DNA of 25,157 bases, from positions 1-25,157 of the forward strand of contig JAFYQC010000189.1 of NCBI GenBank assembly GCA_017547265.1. The letters are read 5' to 3'. This DNA is from Kiritimatiellia bacterium. Lineage in GTDB: Bacteria > Verrucomicrobiota > Kiritimatiellia > RFP12 > UBA1067. The position numbers and the translations under genes were made by a program. Shown here piece after piece: positions 7,453-14,673 of the stretch; the stretch's first letter is position 1, and each line of letters begins with the position of its first letter. Below the pieces are notes generated by a model that was not told where the DNA came from, ran no database searches, and was given only the letters and a program-made list of their open reading frames with translations.

Positions 7453-8565
7453 CTACTCCGCCTGCTCGGCAAGGGCTTTTTTCGCCTTCTCGCCGAGGAC
7501 GGGCCCGAACTTCGAGACGATGCCCTGAAGCTTCAGTTTCCTTAGCTTCGGATTGAGAGCGGCGTTCGACGTGATCTTCTCGGTTTCGGAGTCCGCGAGC
7601 GCGACCAATTCGCCCCACTTGTCGTCCACTGCGGCGCATGTGCCGCGGAACGGCCCGAGCTTCTTCGCCGCGTCGGCATATCGCTTCGCCTTGACGGCCT
7701 TCGCGGCCTGCTCGCAGGCGGCGAAGGCATCGGCATGCAGCGAACGGTCCAGAAACGCAAACGCCTTTTCGATGTCGGCGGCAGGGGGCGTTGCGTGCCC
7801 AAGTCCGTCGGTCTCGTTGTAGAAGCAGTTGTGGAAGCCGTCCTTGCCGTAGCCGTAGTAGGCCTTGATGGTCCCGTCGCGGTTGAAGTCCTTTGAACCC
7901 GTGAGGAACACGTAATAGTGCTTCTTGGCAACGTCAAAGAGCTTTTTGTCCCGCTTCGGAAGAAAGCCAGGATAGCGGTGCCCGGGCTTCTCGGCAGGAA
8001 GATTGTCCCAGAAGTCGCATCCGATGACATAGAATCCGCCGCCGGTAAACACATCCGGATATGTTATCGAGACCATCGACGCGCAGCGTCCGCCACCCGA
8101 GTTCCCCGCGATGAAAATCTGCTTGGGGTCGATGTTGTACAGCTTCTTCAGGTTGAAGACGGCGTCGATGGCGGCGCGAAAGCGTATCGGCGGCCAGATT
8201 TCGTTTCCCGTGCCGTTTGCGCCCGCATAGATGAATCCGCGCTTCGCAAGCGACTCTCGCAGCTGACCCTGCATCCCGCCTCCATCCGTGGCGCTTATCC
8301 ACACGAAGAGCGGAGCAGGTTTGCCCTTGTCGTAGGACTCAGGCACCTCGACGGAGTACGTGCGCTCCGAGACGTTGTAGGGCTTGTCCTTGCCTGCGTC
8401 GTCCTTGTCGTCGAAGGAGGAGGGAACCCTGCGCTTCATTTCGGCAAAGTCACCGACTGGGTCGCTCTCCTTGAACGAGAGAGTAAGGCGACCCTTCGCA
8501 TGCGGCTCGTTGGCTGCCGCAATCCCGGCAACAAGGCCGACAAAGACGAGTATGGCGTTTTTCAT
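7453..8565 (-). CDS. Secreted alpha/beta-hydrolase (esterase-like)
   Basis: This protein has 370 residues from the ATG at 8565, or 375 from an ATG at 8580. Both give a signal peptide (hydrophobic core AILVFVGLVAGIAAA). The fold is an alpha/beta-hydrolase: a PxxxFVWISATDGGG oxyanion-side segment, the nucleophile elbow GNSGG with S156, a probable acid D226 (TGSKD) and a probable catalytic His H257 (GLGHATPP). Substrates of this secreted group are often esterified polysaccharides or polyesters, but none can be named here. A helical Ala/Lys-rich C-terminal extension of about 100 residues follows. The predicted transcript start is about 7 nt after the -10 box at 8588, which would place it at the 8580 ATG and make the mRNA leaderless. 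There is no Shine-Dalgarno for either ATG. Confidence 0.85.
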   Translation of the reverse strand: MKNAILVFVGLVAGIAAANEPHAKGRLTLSFKESDPVGDFAEMKRRVPSSFDDKDDAGKDKPYNVSERTYSVEVPESYDKGKPAPLFVWISATDGGGMQGQLRESLAKRGFIYAGANGTGNEIWPPIRFRAAIDAVFNLKKLYNIDPKQIFIAGNSGGGRCASMVSITYPDVFTGGGFYVIGCDFWDNLPAEKPGHRYPGFLPKRDKKLFDVAKKHYYVFLTGSKDFNRDGTIKAYYGYGKDGFHNCFYNETDGLGHATPPAADIEKAFAFLDRSLHADAFAACEQAAKAVKAKRYADAAKKLGPFRGTCAAVDDKWGELVALADSETEKITSNAALNPKLRKLKLQGIVSKFGPVLGEKAKKALAEQAE

Positions 8566-8587
8566 GGCGCATATTTTCATGCGCAAC

Positions 8588-8595
8588 ATTATACC
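8588..8595 (-). promoter_or_regulatory. Extended -10 promoter of the esterase-like gene
   Basis: The minus strand reads TTTGGTATAAT with the hexamer at 8588-8593, only 7 nt before the ATG at 8580. The surrounding 23 bp (8584-8606) are identical to those at 9721-9743 in front of the secretin-like gene. Confidence 0.7.
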
Positions 8596-8620
8596 AAATC
8601 CGCGGCGCATCCGCCGCATG

Positions 8621-9664
8621 TCACTGAATATCCGCCGTGACGCCGTTCACTGTCACGAATACGAGAAGCGTCTTGTTTCCCGACTCCTTCTGGGAAAGTC
8701 CGCCGCCGACAAACACCATCGTCCGACCTGGCTTGACAGTTGTCCTGACGTCAACACTTCTAACAGGGAAAAACGGCTGCTCCATTGGCAGGTCATACCG
8801 TGAAGGCGTCGCCGGAGGGGCCTTCACACCGTAGTCCTTCCAGATCGGATCGGAGACGAACTGCACATTGAGCACAATATCAACAAGGCGACAGTCATCT
8901 GCCAGCCTCGGCGTCATCTGGACGATAGAGCCGACCTCTCTCATCGTAAACTTTGTTGGCTCTACTGCAGACAGCACGCAGTTCTGAGAATGCGGACTGT
9001 TGGTAAAATCGGGTGATTGACTGTTTGTTGAGACAGGCGACTCGATTTTCAGATCAAAATCCGTTGGATAAATGTATTCAGTCACGGCCTTCGTCATATA
9101 TTCGTCACCCGAGCGCACAACGGCGTGGGATGAATCAATAAGGTCAACGTCGTCACGATCCAAAAGTTTTTTGCAGAGAGCGGCCGCATCGGAGACATGG
9201 CTTGAATCCTCGAATCCGACCGCCTTGAGTGCTTCGCGTCCCGCACCGACCAGCCGCACGTTGCATTCGAGCAGATTTAGAACCTGCCCATTTTTCCACT
9301 CATTAAAATACTTGACGATCTTCACAAGATTATCAGGTGTATTGGTGACGCGCAGATAGTCCGTCAACCCGTCGCGGCGTCTCACAACGGAAGATCCCTC
9401 CGGCCATGTGAGCTTAAGCCCTTTTTCTGAAAACTGAGCCTTCCATTCTCGTTCCGTCTGTTTATCCCATTCCTTCTGCTCAGCTTCCTCCTCGGCCATA
9501 CGTTTCGCCCTCTCCTCGTCCGTCTCGTCGTCATGATTTGCCGGGAAGATGCATTCAAATGTCATCAGAGGGAATGAAAGCGTGTCCATCCCTTCCGGCG
9601 GATTGTCCTGCCCAGGCAGCATCATCGATGCGCACAGCGCAAACGCCATCAGCATTTTCTTCAT
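8621..9664 (-). CDS. Secretin-domain (GspD-like) exported protein, short
   Basis: The protein has 347 residues. It starts with a signal peptide (KKMLMAFALCASMMLPG) followed by a charged Glu/Lys-rich helix at about 45-75. The segment DYLRVTNTPDNLVKIVKYFNEW matches the small ring-forming N-domains of secretins. The part from about residue 250 (REVGSIVQMTPRLADDCRLVDIVLN) to the C-terminus (TVKPGRTMVFVGGGLS...LLVFVTVNGV) matches the secretin beta-domain. It is shorter than true pore-forming secretins, so it may be an accessory or degenerate form. Similar stand-alone proteins are known in Verrucomicrobia. The ATG at 9664 is supported by an AAAGGA site 8 nt upstream. Between residues about 210 and 230 lies a Ser/Asn/Pro-rich stretch (TNSQSPDFTNSPHSQN) that may itself be repeat-derived. 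Confidence 0.75.
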   Translation of the reverse strand: MKKMLMAFALCASMMLPGQDNPPEGMDTLSFPLMTFECIFPANHDDETDEERAKRMAEEEAEQKEWDKQTEREWKAQFSEKGLKLTWPEGSSVVRRRDGLTDYLRVTNTPDNLVKIVKYFNEWKNGQVLNLLECNVRLVGAGREALKAVGFEDSSHVSDAAALCKKLLDRDDVDLIDSSHAVVRSGDEYMTKAVTEYIYPTDFDLKIESPVSTNSQSPDFTNSPHSQNCVLSAVEPTKFTMREVGSIVQMTPRLADDCRLVDIVLNVQFVSDPIWKDYGVKAPPATPSRYDLPMEQPFFPVRSVDVRTTVKPGRTMVFVGGGLSQKESGNKTLLVFVTVNGVTADIQ

Positions 9665-9710
9665 TCGTGATTCCTTTCCGTTCCTTAACTGATAGTTCAC
9701 AGGTATATGC

Positions 9711-9732
9711 ATTATAATGACAACATTATACC
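9711..9732 (-). promoter_or_regulatory. Promoter of the secretin-domain gene, two possible -10 boxes
   Basis: The minus strand has TTTGGTATAAT with the hexamer at 9725-9730, and a second TATAAT at 9711-9716. The upstream box has the extended TGG and is the better candidate; its leader would be about 50 nt and include the ribosome binding site. Confidence 0.65.
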
Positions 9733-9746
9733 AAATCCGCGGCAGG

Positions 9747-9802
9747 AACCAACAGAACCAACAGGGTCAGACCTGATCTTCTGTAGCCCCCCTGATCTTC
9801 TG
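9747..9802. repeat. Short direct repeats between dtd and the next promoter
   Basis: AACCAACAG occurs twice back to back (9747-9764). CCTGATCTTCTG occurs twice (9772-9783 and 9791-9802) with a 7-nt spacer. The block fills the gap after the dtd stop codon. Confidence 0.75.
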
Positions 9803-9806
9803 AGTT

Positions 9807-10262
9807 CTACATGCAAGAAGACTCGGAAAGCTCGACGGTGAACGGGCCGTCGTTGAGGAGGCGGACTTTCATGTCGGCGCCGAAACGGCCGGTGCCGACG
9901 CGCTCGGGGCCGAGCGCCGCGCGAAGGTCGGCGACAAAGCGCTCATAGAGCGGAATCGCAAGATCGGGCCGCGCGGCATTGGAAAAGCCGGGGCGGTTGC
10001 CGTGGTCGGTGTCTGCGTAGAGAGTGAACTGGGAAACGACGATGATGGAACCCGCGACGTCCTCGATTGACTTGTTCGTCTTTCCGTTCTCGTCCTCGAA
10101 AATCCTCAACTTGACGACGCGCGACGCAAGCTTGTCGGCCATCGCCTCGGTGTCCCCGTGGGTCACGCCGAAAAGGACTAGATAGCCCTTGCCGATCTCG
10201 GCTACGACTTCGCCGTCAATAGTGACGCTCGCCTCGGTAACGCGCTGGACAAGTGCCTTCAT
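9807..10262 (-). CDS. dtd: D-aminoacyl-tRNA deacylase
   Basis: This 151-residue protein is a clear DTD. It has the N-terminal MKALVQRVTEASV, the SQFT motif at 77-80 and the C-terminal NDGPFT (137-142), which contains the Gly-cisPro pair that reads the chirality of the amino acid. DTD hydrolyses D-aminoacyl-tRNA and glycyl-tRNA(Ala) in the cytoplasm. The tail beyond NDGPFT ends in SESSCM, slightly longer than usual, just before a repeat block. The start overlaps the stop of the upstream membrane protein gene by ATGA. Confidence 0.96.
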   Translation of the reverse strand: MKALVQRVTEASVTIDGEVVAEIGKGYLVLFGVTHGDTEAMADKLASRVVKLRIFEDENGKTNKSIEDVAGSIIVVSQFTLYADTDHGNRPGFSNAARPDLAIPLYERFVADLRAALGPERVGTGRFGADMKVRLLNDGPFTVELSESSCM

Positions 10263-12568
10263 CGCCTGAAAGCCGACTTGAGCGTCTCGTCACGCTTTGC
10301 AATTGCGCGCTCAGTATCTTTCAAGGTGCGGGATATCTCCTCGTTCTCGGGCGCAAGCTCGTGCGCCTTCTTGACGTACTCAAGCGCCTTGTCAAGGCGG
10401 TTCGTCTTGCGGAAGATTATCGAAAGGTTGTTGAGGACCGCAGGCTCGTCAGGGCGCTTTATAAGCGTGCGCTCAAGGTAGAACTCGGCATCCTTGTACT
10501 TCTCCTCCATGAGATACGCCATACCTGTGCCGAAGTTCGCCTCTGGATCCTCGGGGTCGATCTGCAGGACCGTCGCGCCGTACTTGCGCGCCTCGACGAA
10601 GTCGGCGCGGCGGAGCGAAAGTCGCAGTCCCTCGTAGGGCGTCATCTGCATGAACGTGCGCATGCGCTCGTAGTCTATGAGCCGCATCATGTGCTTGACG
10701 GCGTCGTTCCACTCGTCGAGTTCGTTCGCGAGCTGCTCGTCGTCTCTCATGCGGGCAAAACGAGAGATGCGCCAAGACACCGACGAAACGGCGCTGCGCA
10801 AAGCAGGCGAGACAGCCACATGCGGATTCTCCTTCGCAACCTTGATAATCCTCGCGGCTATGGCGTTCGCGACAGATATGCCGCGCTCGACCTCGGCGTC
10901 GGAAAGACCCTTCTCCCGCGCTACAAAGCCAGAGCACTTGGGAAGTGGCTTCCTCGCACGACGCCAGAACTCGAAGCCGAGCTGAACCGCGGCATTGTCC
11001 ATGCCGTTCGTCATCTCGCCAGCCCAGACGCGCAGAAGGATTGGAACGCCGACCTCGGCGGAGGCACGGTCGGGCGATCCTTCCTCGAAGTAGCGCGTGC
11101 GAATGTACTTTTCCCACGGCGAAGGCCCGCTCATCATGCTTAGAGGCTTCACCTGCGAGCCCATCATGGAGGCAATCAGCTCGACACCGGGATCGAGCCG
11201 TCCGTCTGTAAACACGAACTTGGCGTCGCCGCACTCACGTACAGTCTCTACGATAGCATCATGGACGATGGACCTCAGCTCCGTCTCGACGGGACGGTAC
11301 ACGCGGAACACAGTTGGCAACACGCATACAATTACGATTAGCTGAACAAGATTGCGCATCACCGGGCCACGCGGTTCGACCGGCTTGAATGTGCCGTCAT
11401 CCTCATCGAAGAAGAAGATTTCCTGGCAACCAAGCGTGAAGCACGATGCGGCAAGCGCGAGCGTAATAGCCGTCATCAGCATGAATGCACATTCAAGGAA
11501 GTCGGAGTTTATCTCGACGGCGCCGGAGGAGAAGGACCATAGACGCGTATATGGAAGTATTCCGCACTGGACAAGTGCAAGGACGCCAGCGAAAAAGACC
11601 ATCAGCCCAAGCCGGAATCGCAGCGGCTCGGTGTCGCGGCAAAGCATCGGGAAAAGGACGAGCGACACCACCAAAGGAAGGAGCGAGAAAGTTATGGCAA
11701 GCAACCAGCCAATCGGAGAAGCCGCAGATGCGAGAAGCCCGTAGTATCTCACGCAATAGTGGAAGGCGACGTCAAAGGCGCTCCAGCCGTTCGCCTCAAG
11801 GCCTCCAAACGACAGGAAGGTCGCAATGTTCACACCTACAATCAGTACGAGGCCGAACACGAACGAGAAGAACATCCTCCAGCGCGGCATATAGGCAAGA
11901 TGCCCAGGATCGGCGTCGACCTGCTGCTTTTCGTTCAGCGCCTCCGCGAGCGCAAGCCGTTGCGCAACATAGTAGATGGCGGGTAGAAGAAATCCTACCA
12001 CAGTCTCCGCGGCGAGCATGCCGGCAAAGAGCATTGAAAAAAGAATACGCAGGAGCCCGCCGTGCTTCAAAAACCTAAGGAAGAAATGAAGAGACAATAT
12101 GAGCGCGAGGAAGCGGAATGCGCCAGGGGCGATTGGTGTCGTTATGCGGAACATCACGTCGCCTGCGCAGAAGCACACCGTCGCGATCATCGAGAAGAGC
12201 GGGGCAATCCAACTCCAGCGTTCAAGACTCTTGACGCGAGAGAGGCAGGCAAGTATCTGCCGCAACACTAAGTACACAAAGACAGCAGAGATTCCGCCAA
12301 CGGCAGCACCGATGAGCCGAAGTGTCTGAACGATGTACGCGGGGCCAAAAAGCGAAAGCAACCATGCAGTAAGAAAGCGCCAGACGCCGGCAAAAAAAGT
12401 TTGCGGCGGGCGAGCCCCTGAGGCAATCGTCATTTCCTCCCAAAGCGACGGGTCGAGCCCACGAGGCGAGAAGATCAAATAGACAAAGAAAAAGCCAATG
12501 CCAGAAAGCAACGCGAGACTCCAGTCACGCTTCCCCAGCCCGTCACCATCAAAGTATTTTTTATCCAT
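10259..12568 (-). CDS. Polytopic membrane protein with C-terminal TPR repeats (GT-C / DUF2723-like)
   Basis: The protein has 769 residues. The first about 430 contain 11-12 hydrophobic segments. The loop after segment one reads GLDPSLWEEM, an acidic pattern at the place where GT-C glycosyltransferases and DUF2723 proteins keep their catalytic acids. The soluble rest ends in about three TPR units (about residues 660-755, for example DPEDPEANFGTGMAYLMEEKYKDA). A likely role is lipid-linked glycosyl transfer in the envelope, with the TPR part as a docking surface; this is inference from architecture. It is the first gene of a two-gene operon with dtd, which it overlaps by 4 nt. The pairing has no obvious functional logic. 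Confidence 0.8.
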   Translation of the reverse strand: MDKKYFDGDGLGKRDWSLALLSGIGFFFVYLIFSPRGLDPSLWEEMTIASGARPPQTFFAGVWRFLTAWLLSLFGPAYIVQTLRLIGAAVGGISAVFVYLVLRQILACLSRVKSLERWSWIAPLFSMIATVCFCAGDVMFRITTPIAPGAFRFLALILSLHFFLRFLKHGGLLRILFSMLFAGMLAAETVVGFLLPAIYYVAQRLALAEALNEKQQVDADPGHLAYMPRWRMFFSFVFGLVLIVGVNIATFLSFGGLEANGWSAFDVAFHYCVRYYGLLASAASPIGWLLAITFSLLPLVVSLVLFPMLCRDTEPLRFRLGLMVFFAGVLALVQCGILPYTRLWSFSSGAVEINSDFLECAFMLMTAITLALAASCFTLGCQEIFFFDEDDGTFKPVEPRGPVMRNLVQLIVIVCVLPTVFRVYRPVETELRSIVHDAIVETVRECGDAKFVFTDGRLDPGVELIASMMGSQVKPLSMMSGPSPWEKYIRTRYFEEGSPDRASAEVGVPILLRVWAGEMTNGMDNAAVQLGFEFWRRARKPLPKCSGFVAREKGLSDAEVERGISVANAIAARIIKVAKENPHVAVSPALRSAVSSVSWRISRFARMRDDEQLANELDEWNDAVKHMMRLIDYERMRTFMQMTPYEGLRLSLRRADFVEARKYGATVLQIDPEDPEANFGTGMAYLMEEKYKDAEFYLERTLIKRPDEPAVLNNLSIIFRKTNRLDKALEYVKKAHELAPENEEISRTLKDTERAIAKRDETLKSAFRR

Positions 12569-12594
12569 AGTGATTTTGTCTTAACTTATTGCGT

Positions 12595-12602
12595 ATTATC
12601 CC
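12595..12602 (-). promoter_or_regulatory. Extended -10 promoter of the GT-C-like/dtd operon
   Basis: The minus strand reads ATATGGGATAAT with the hexamer GATAAT at 12595-12600, giving a leader of about 20 nt. Confidence 0.6.
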
Positions 12603-12633
12603 ATATTTATTCAACCGCGTCAATTGCTCCGGA

Positions 12634-12675
12634 GAAAAAGAAAAGCGCAAGACGCCACCAAGGCATCTTGCACTT
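12634..12675 (-). terminator. Rho-independent terminator after the PEP-CTERM gene
   Basis: The minus-strand transcript forms a 14-bp stem (arms 12662-12675 and 12643-12656, two G-U pairs, 5-nt loop) followed by a T-rich run opposite 12634-12642. It lies 22 nt after the stop at 12698. Confidence 0.9.
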
Positions 12676-12697
12676 TGCTCTTTTTAGCAGCCGTTGC

Positions 12698-13201
12698 TCA
12701 GACCTGCTGACGACGGCGCTTCAGGCCAAGGAGCATTCCGCCCACAAGGAAGAGAAGCCCGCTCGTCGGCTCCGGAACGTTTGCCGCACCACCAAAAGCA
12801 GTCGCGCCATTGATTCCAGTGGGAACTGACATTGCTCCAGACGACAAATAACCAGCATTCACAGCTTGCTGCCATGTGACGCTTGCCAATTGCGTATGGC
12901 TTGTGACGAGTTCAATATAGTAACTCCATCCGTCGCCAGTATATCCAGTGACATCGGCCTGGAACGGCTGAGAATCAGCTGGATCAACGTAATCCAGCGC
13001 ATCCAAAATTTGTGAATGCGTAGCGCTGCCAACCAAATACTCTCCAGCGGCCGGAGGTGGATTGCCACTATAGACGGCGTACACGCCAACATCTTCAGTG
13101 CTATTGTTATATGCCGCTTCCGTTACCATCCAGTAAAGAACGTCGGCCGAGGCTATCGAAGCGATGGCAATTACCGAAAACATCAAAACTAACTTTTTCA
13201 T
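12698..13201 (-). CDS. PEP-CTERM sorting-signal secreted protein
   Basis: This 167-residue protein has an N-terminal signal peptide (KKLVLMFSVIAIASIASA) and a textbook PEP-CTERM tail. VPEPT begins near residue 142, followed by a hydrophobic helix (SGLLFLVGGMLLGL) and the basic end KRRRQQV. Such proteins are cut and anchored or released by an exosortase, usually together with exopolysaccharide. No exosortase is in this window. The body is Tyr/Thr/Gly-rich with no recognised enzyme motif. A GGGAG site lies 6 nt before the ATG, but the -10 box is only 11 nt upstream, so the leader should be very short. It has its own promoter and a strong terminator. Confidence 0.9.
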   Translation of the reverse strand: MKKLVLMFSVIAIASIASADVLYWMVTEAAYNNSTEDVGVYAVYSGNPPPAAGEYLVGSATHSQILDALDYVDPADSQPFQADVTGYTGDGWSYYIELVTSHTQLASVTWQQAVNAGYLSSGAMSVPTGINGATAFGGAANVPEPTSGLLFLVGGMLLGLKRRRQQV

Positions 13202-13212
13202 AAGCGCTCCCT

Positions 13213-13221
13213 ATTATAGCA
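13213..13221 (-). promoter_or_regulatory. Extended -10 promoter of the PEP-CTERM gene
   Basis: The minus strand reads ATATGCTATAAT with the hexamer at 13213-13218, eleven nt from the ATG at 13201. A normal start site would leave a leader of about 5 nt and exclude part of the apparent ribosome binding site. Confidence 0.6.
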
Positions 13222-13259
13222 TATTTATGTTCGCTTGTGTTGGGTAGCTAGTAAAAATT

Positions 13260-13928
13260 TTACTGAGCTGTCCACGATACATCGGCCGATCCGCTCTTCC
13301 TGACATACCAGAAGCCGACACCGGCTGGAATAGCCGGCAGCACTGCTATGGCATTGTTTTTATGCCAAGAAGGTGTGTTCTCCGATTTCTTCTGTGTCCA
13401 CATATACTGGTCAGTCACTCCTTTGTCGTTAGGAATCTGAATAATGTCGCCCTTCACAGGCACAACATTAAGCGTAGCTGAGGTTTGGAGCGGATTGGCA
13501 AGCAAGTTAGCGCCTGCAGAGACCGTCTGCGAAACGGAGGCCTCATACTTTCCGTATATGTAGATGTCTTGGCTTACGGCAGGGGGCTCAGGAAGGACAA
13601 TCCAAATTGCGCTCCCCTTAGCCAAAGTTTCTGGGGGCGTATTGTTACCAGTTCCTGCTTTCCAACCTGTTCCGGCACTATTACGCACAAACGCAGCATA
13701 CTGCCCGTCGACATAAGTATAGAGCTGAGTCCCGGGTGGAAGGTTCTTCGCCTTGACAAGCTGCCCCACAGGAATCGCAGTGCCATCTGCAAGTTTTGTG
13801 TATGACACTGCGACAACTGTATTAACATTTGTCGTAGTAATCTTGGTTACACCAACCTCATTACCAGTAGTGCCAGCAACAACTGCGGCGGCAAGTGCCA
13901 CAATAGCAATCGACAATAGTTTCTTCAT
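13260..13928 (-). CDS. Secreted hypothetical protein, third gene of the secreted-protein operon
   Basis: This 222-residue protein has a signal peptide (KKLLSIAIVALAAAVVAG). The mature part begins with a TNVNTVVAVSYTKLADGTAIPVGQLVKAKNL segment and then alternates short beta-like stretches with Gly/Thr turns, ending in WYVRKSGSADVSW. I do not recognise a named domain; from memory, similar N-terminal segments recur in secreted proteins of gut Kiritimatiellota. An AAAGGA site supports the ATG at 13928. It follows the next upstream gene by 20 nt. Confidence 0.8.
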   Translation of the reverse strand: MKKLLSIAIVALAAAVVAGTTGNEVGVTKITTTNVNTVVAVSYTKLADGTAIPVGQLVKAKNLPPGTQLYTYVDGQYAAFVRNSAGTGWKAGTGNNTPPETLAKGSAIWIVLPEPPAVSQDIYIYGKYEASVSQTVSAGANLLANPLQTSATLNVVPVKGDIIQIPNDKGVTDQYMWTQKKSENTPSWHKNNAIAVLPAIPAGVGFWYVRKSGSADVSWTAQ

Positions 13929-13948
13929 TTTAAGTAGTCCTTTCTATA

Positions 13949-14650
13949 TCACTTGTTGGTGACCTTGAAGAACTGAGCTCCGTCCTTCTTGGGAGTCATG
14001 AGTTTAATCTCACCGTCAACGGCGCCATTTGCAGCGTCAGCACCTTCAGGAATTGAGAACTCTGTCACGTCATCGCCAGAAACGAGCGTATACTTGACAA
14101 AAGGAACTGTATCCTTGACCGTTATGACAACATTCGCTCCTACCACTTCTATGCCTGTTACCTTGGGGGTCGGCACATTGGAAAGGTCATAGGCACTTGA
14201 CGCTACCGCCGTTGAGGACGATGCTGACGTGAACATACCACCAGTCGCAGTGAACGCGTCTCCAATAGCCGCGGAAGTGTTCACGACCTTGGCATTTCCA
14301 GTCTCTTTGTCGACACCTGCAAGGGTTGCACCAGTGGCATCAGCCGCAAAATCGCGGGTATCGAGAAGATAGACATGCCATGTGCCATCTTTGTACGCAC
14401 CTGCTTCTGCCTCATCGATGTTGAGGTAGCATAGCGTGCAACGACCGTCTTTGGCGCTCTGATATGTCCACGTCTGCTGCTTGCCGTCCGATCCCGTCCA
14501 TACAAGCGCGTAGCACTCACCGTCCAAAACCGTAGCTCCATCAGCATACTTGTCGGGACCAGGAGTCGAGAAGGTGATGAAAAGGTTGTTCATCCCTGCG
14601 AACGCCGCCGCAGAGGCGACTGCGAAGAGAGCTGCAATTGTCTTTTTCAT
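13949..14650 (-). CDS. Secreted hypothetical protein, second gene of the secreted-protein operon
   Basis: This 233-residue protein has a signal peptide (KKTIAALFAVASAAAFAG) and a mature part beginning MNNLFITFSTPGPDKYADG. A Cys pair (CTLCYLNIDEAEAG, about residues 72-75) and a Ser/Thr/Ala-rich middle (about 140-155) are visible. The C-terminal third reads as beta strands (VTGIEVVGANVVITVKDTVPFVKYTLVSG), reminiscent of an Ig-like or bacterial surface beta domain. No catalytic motif is seen. It is separated by 23 nt from the upstream gene and by 20 nt from the downstream one. Confidence 0.8.
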   Translation of the reverse strand: MKKTIAALFAVASAAAFAGMNNLFITFSTPGPDKYADGATVLDGECYALVWTGSDGKQQTWTYQSAKDGRCTLCYLNIDEAEAGAYKDGTWHVYLLDTRDFAADATGATLAGVDKETGNAKVVNTSAAIGDAFTATGGMFTSASSSTAVASSAYDLSNVPTPKVTGIEVVGANVVITVKDTVPFVKYTLVSGDDVTEFSIPEGADAANGAVDGEIKLMTPKKDGAQFFKVTNK

Positions 14651-14673
14651 TGTCTTGTTCCTTATTTAAGATA

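Noticed and set aside
13253..13267. AGTAAAA/TTTTACT inverted repeat at the end of the third secreted protein gene as a terminator
   Set aside because: The stem is purely A/T with almost no loop and no T-run, so it is too weak to call.
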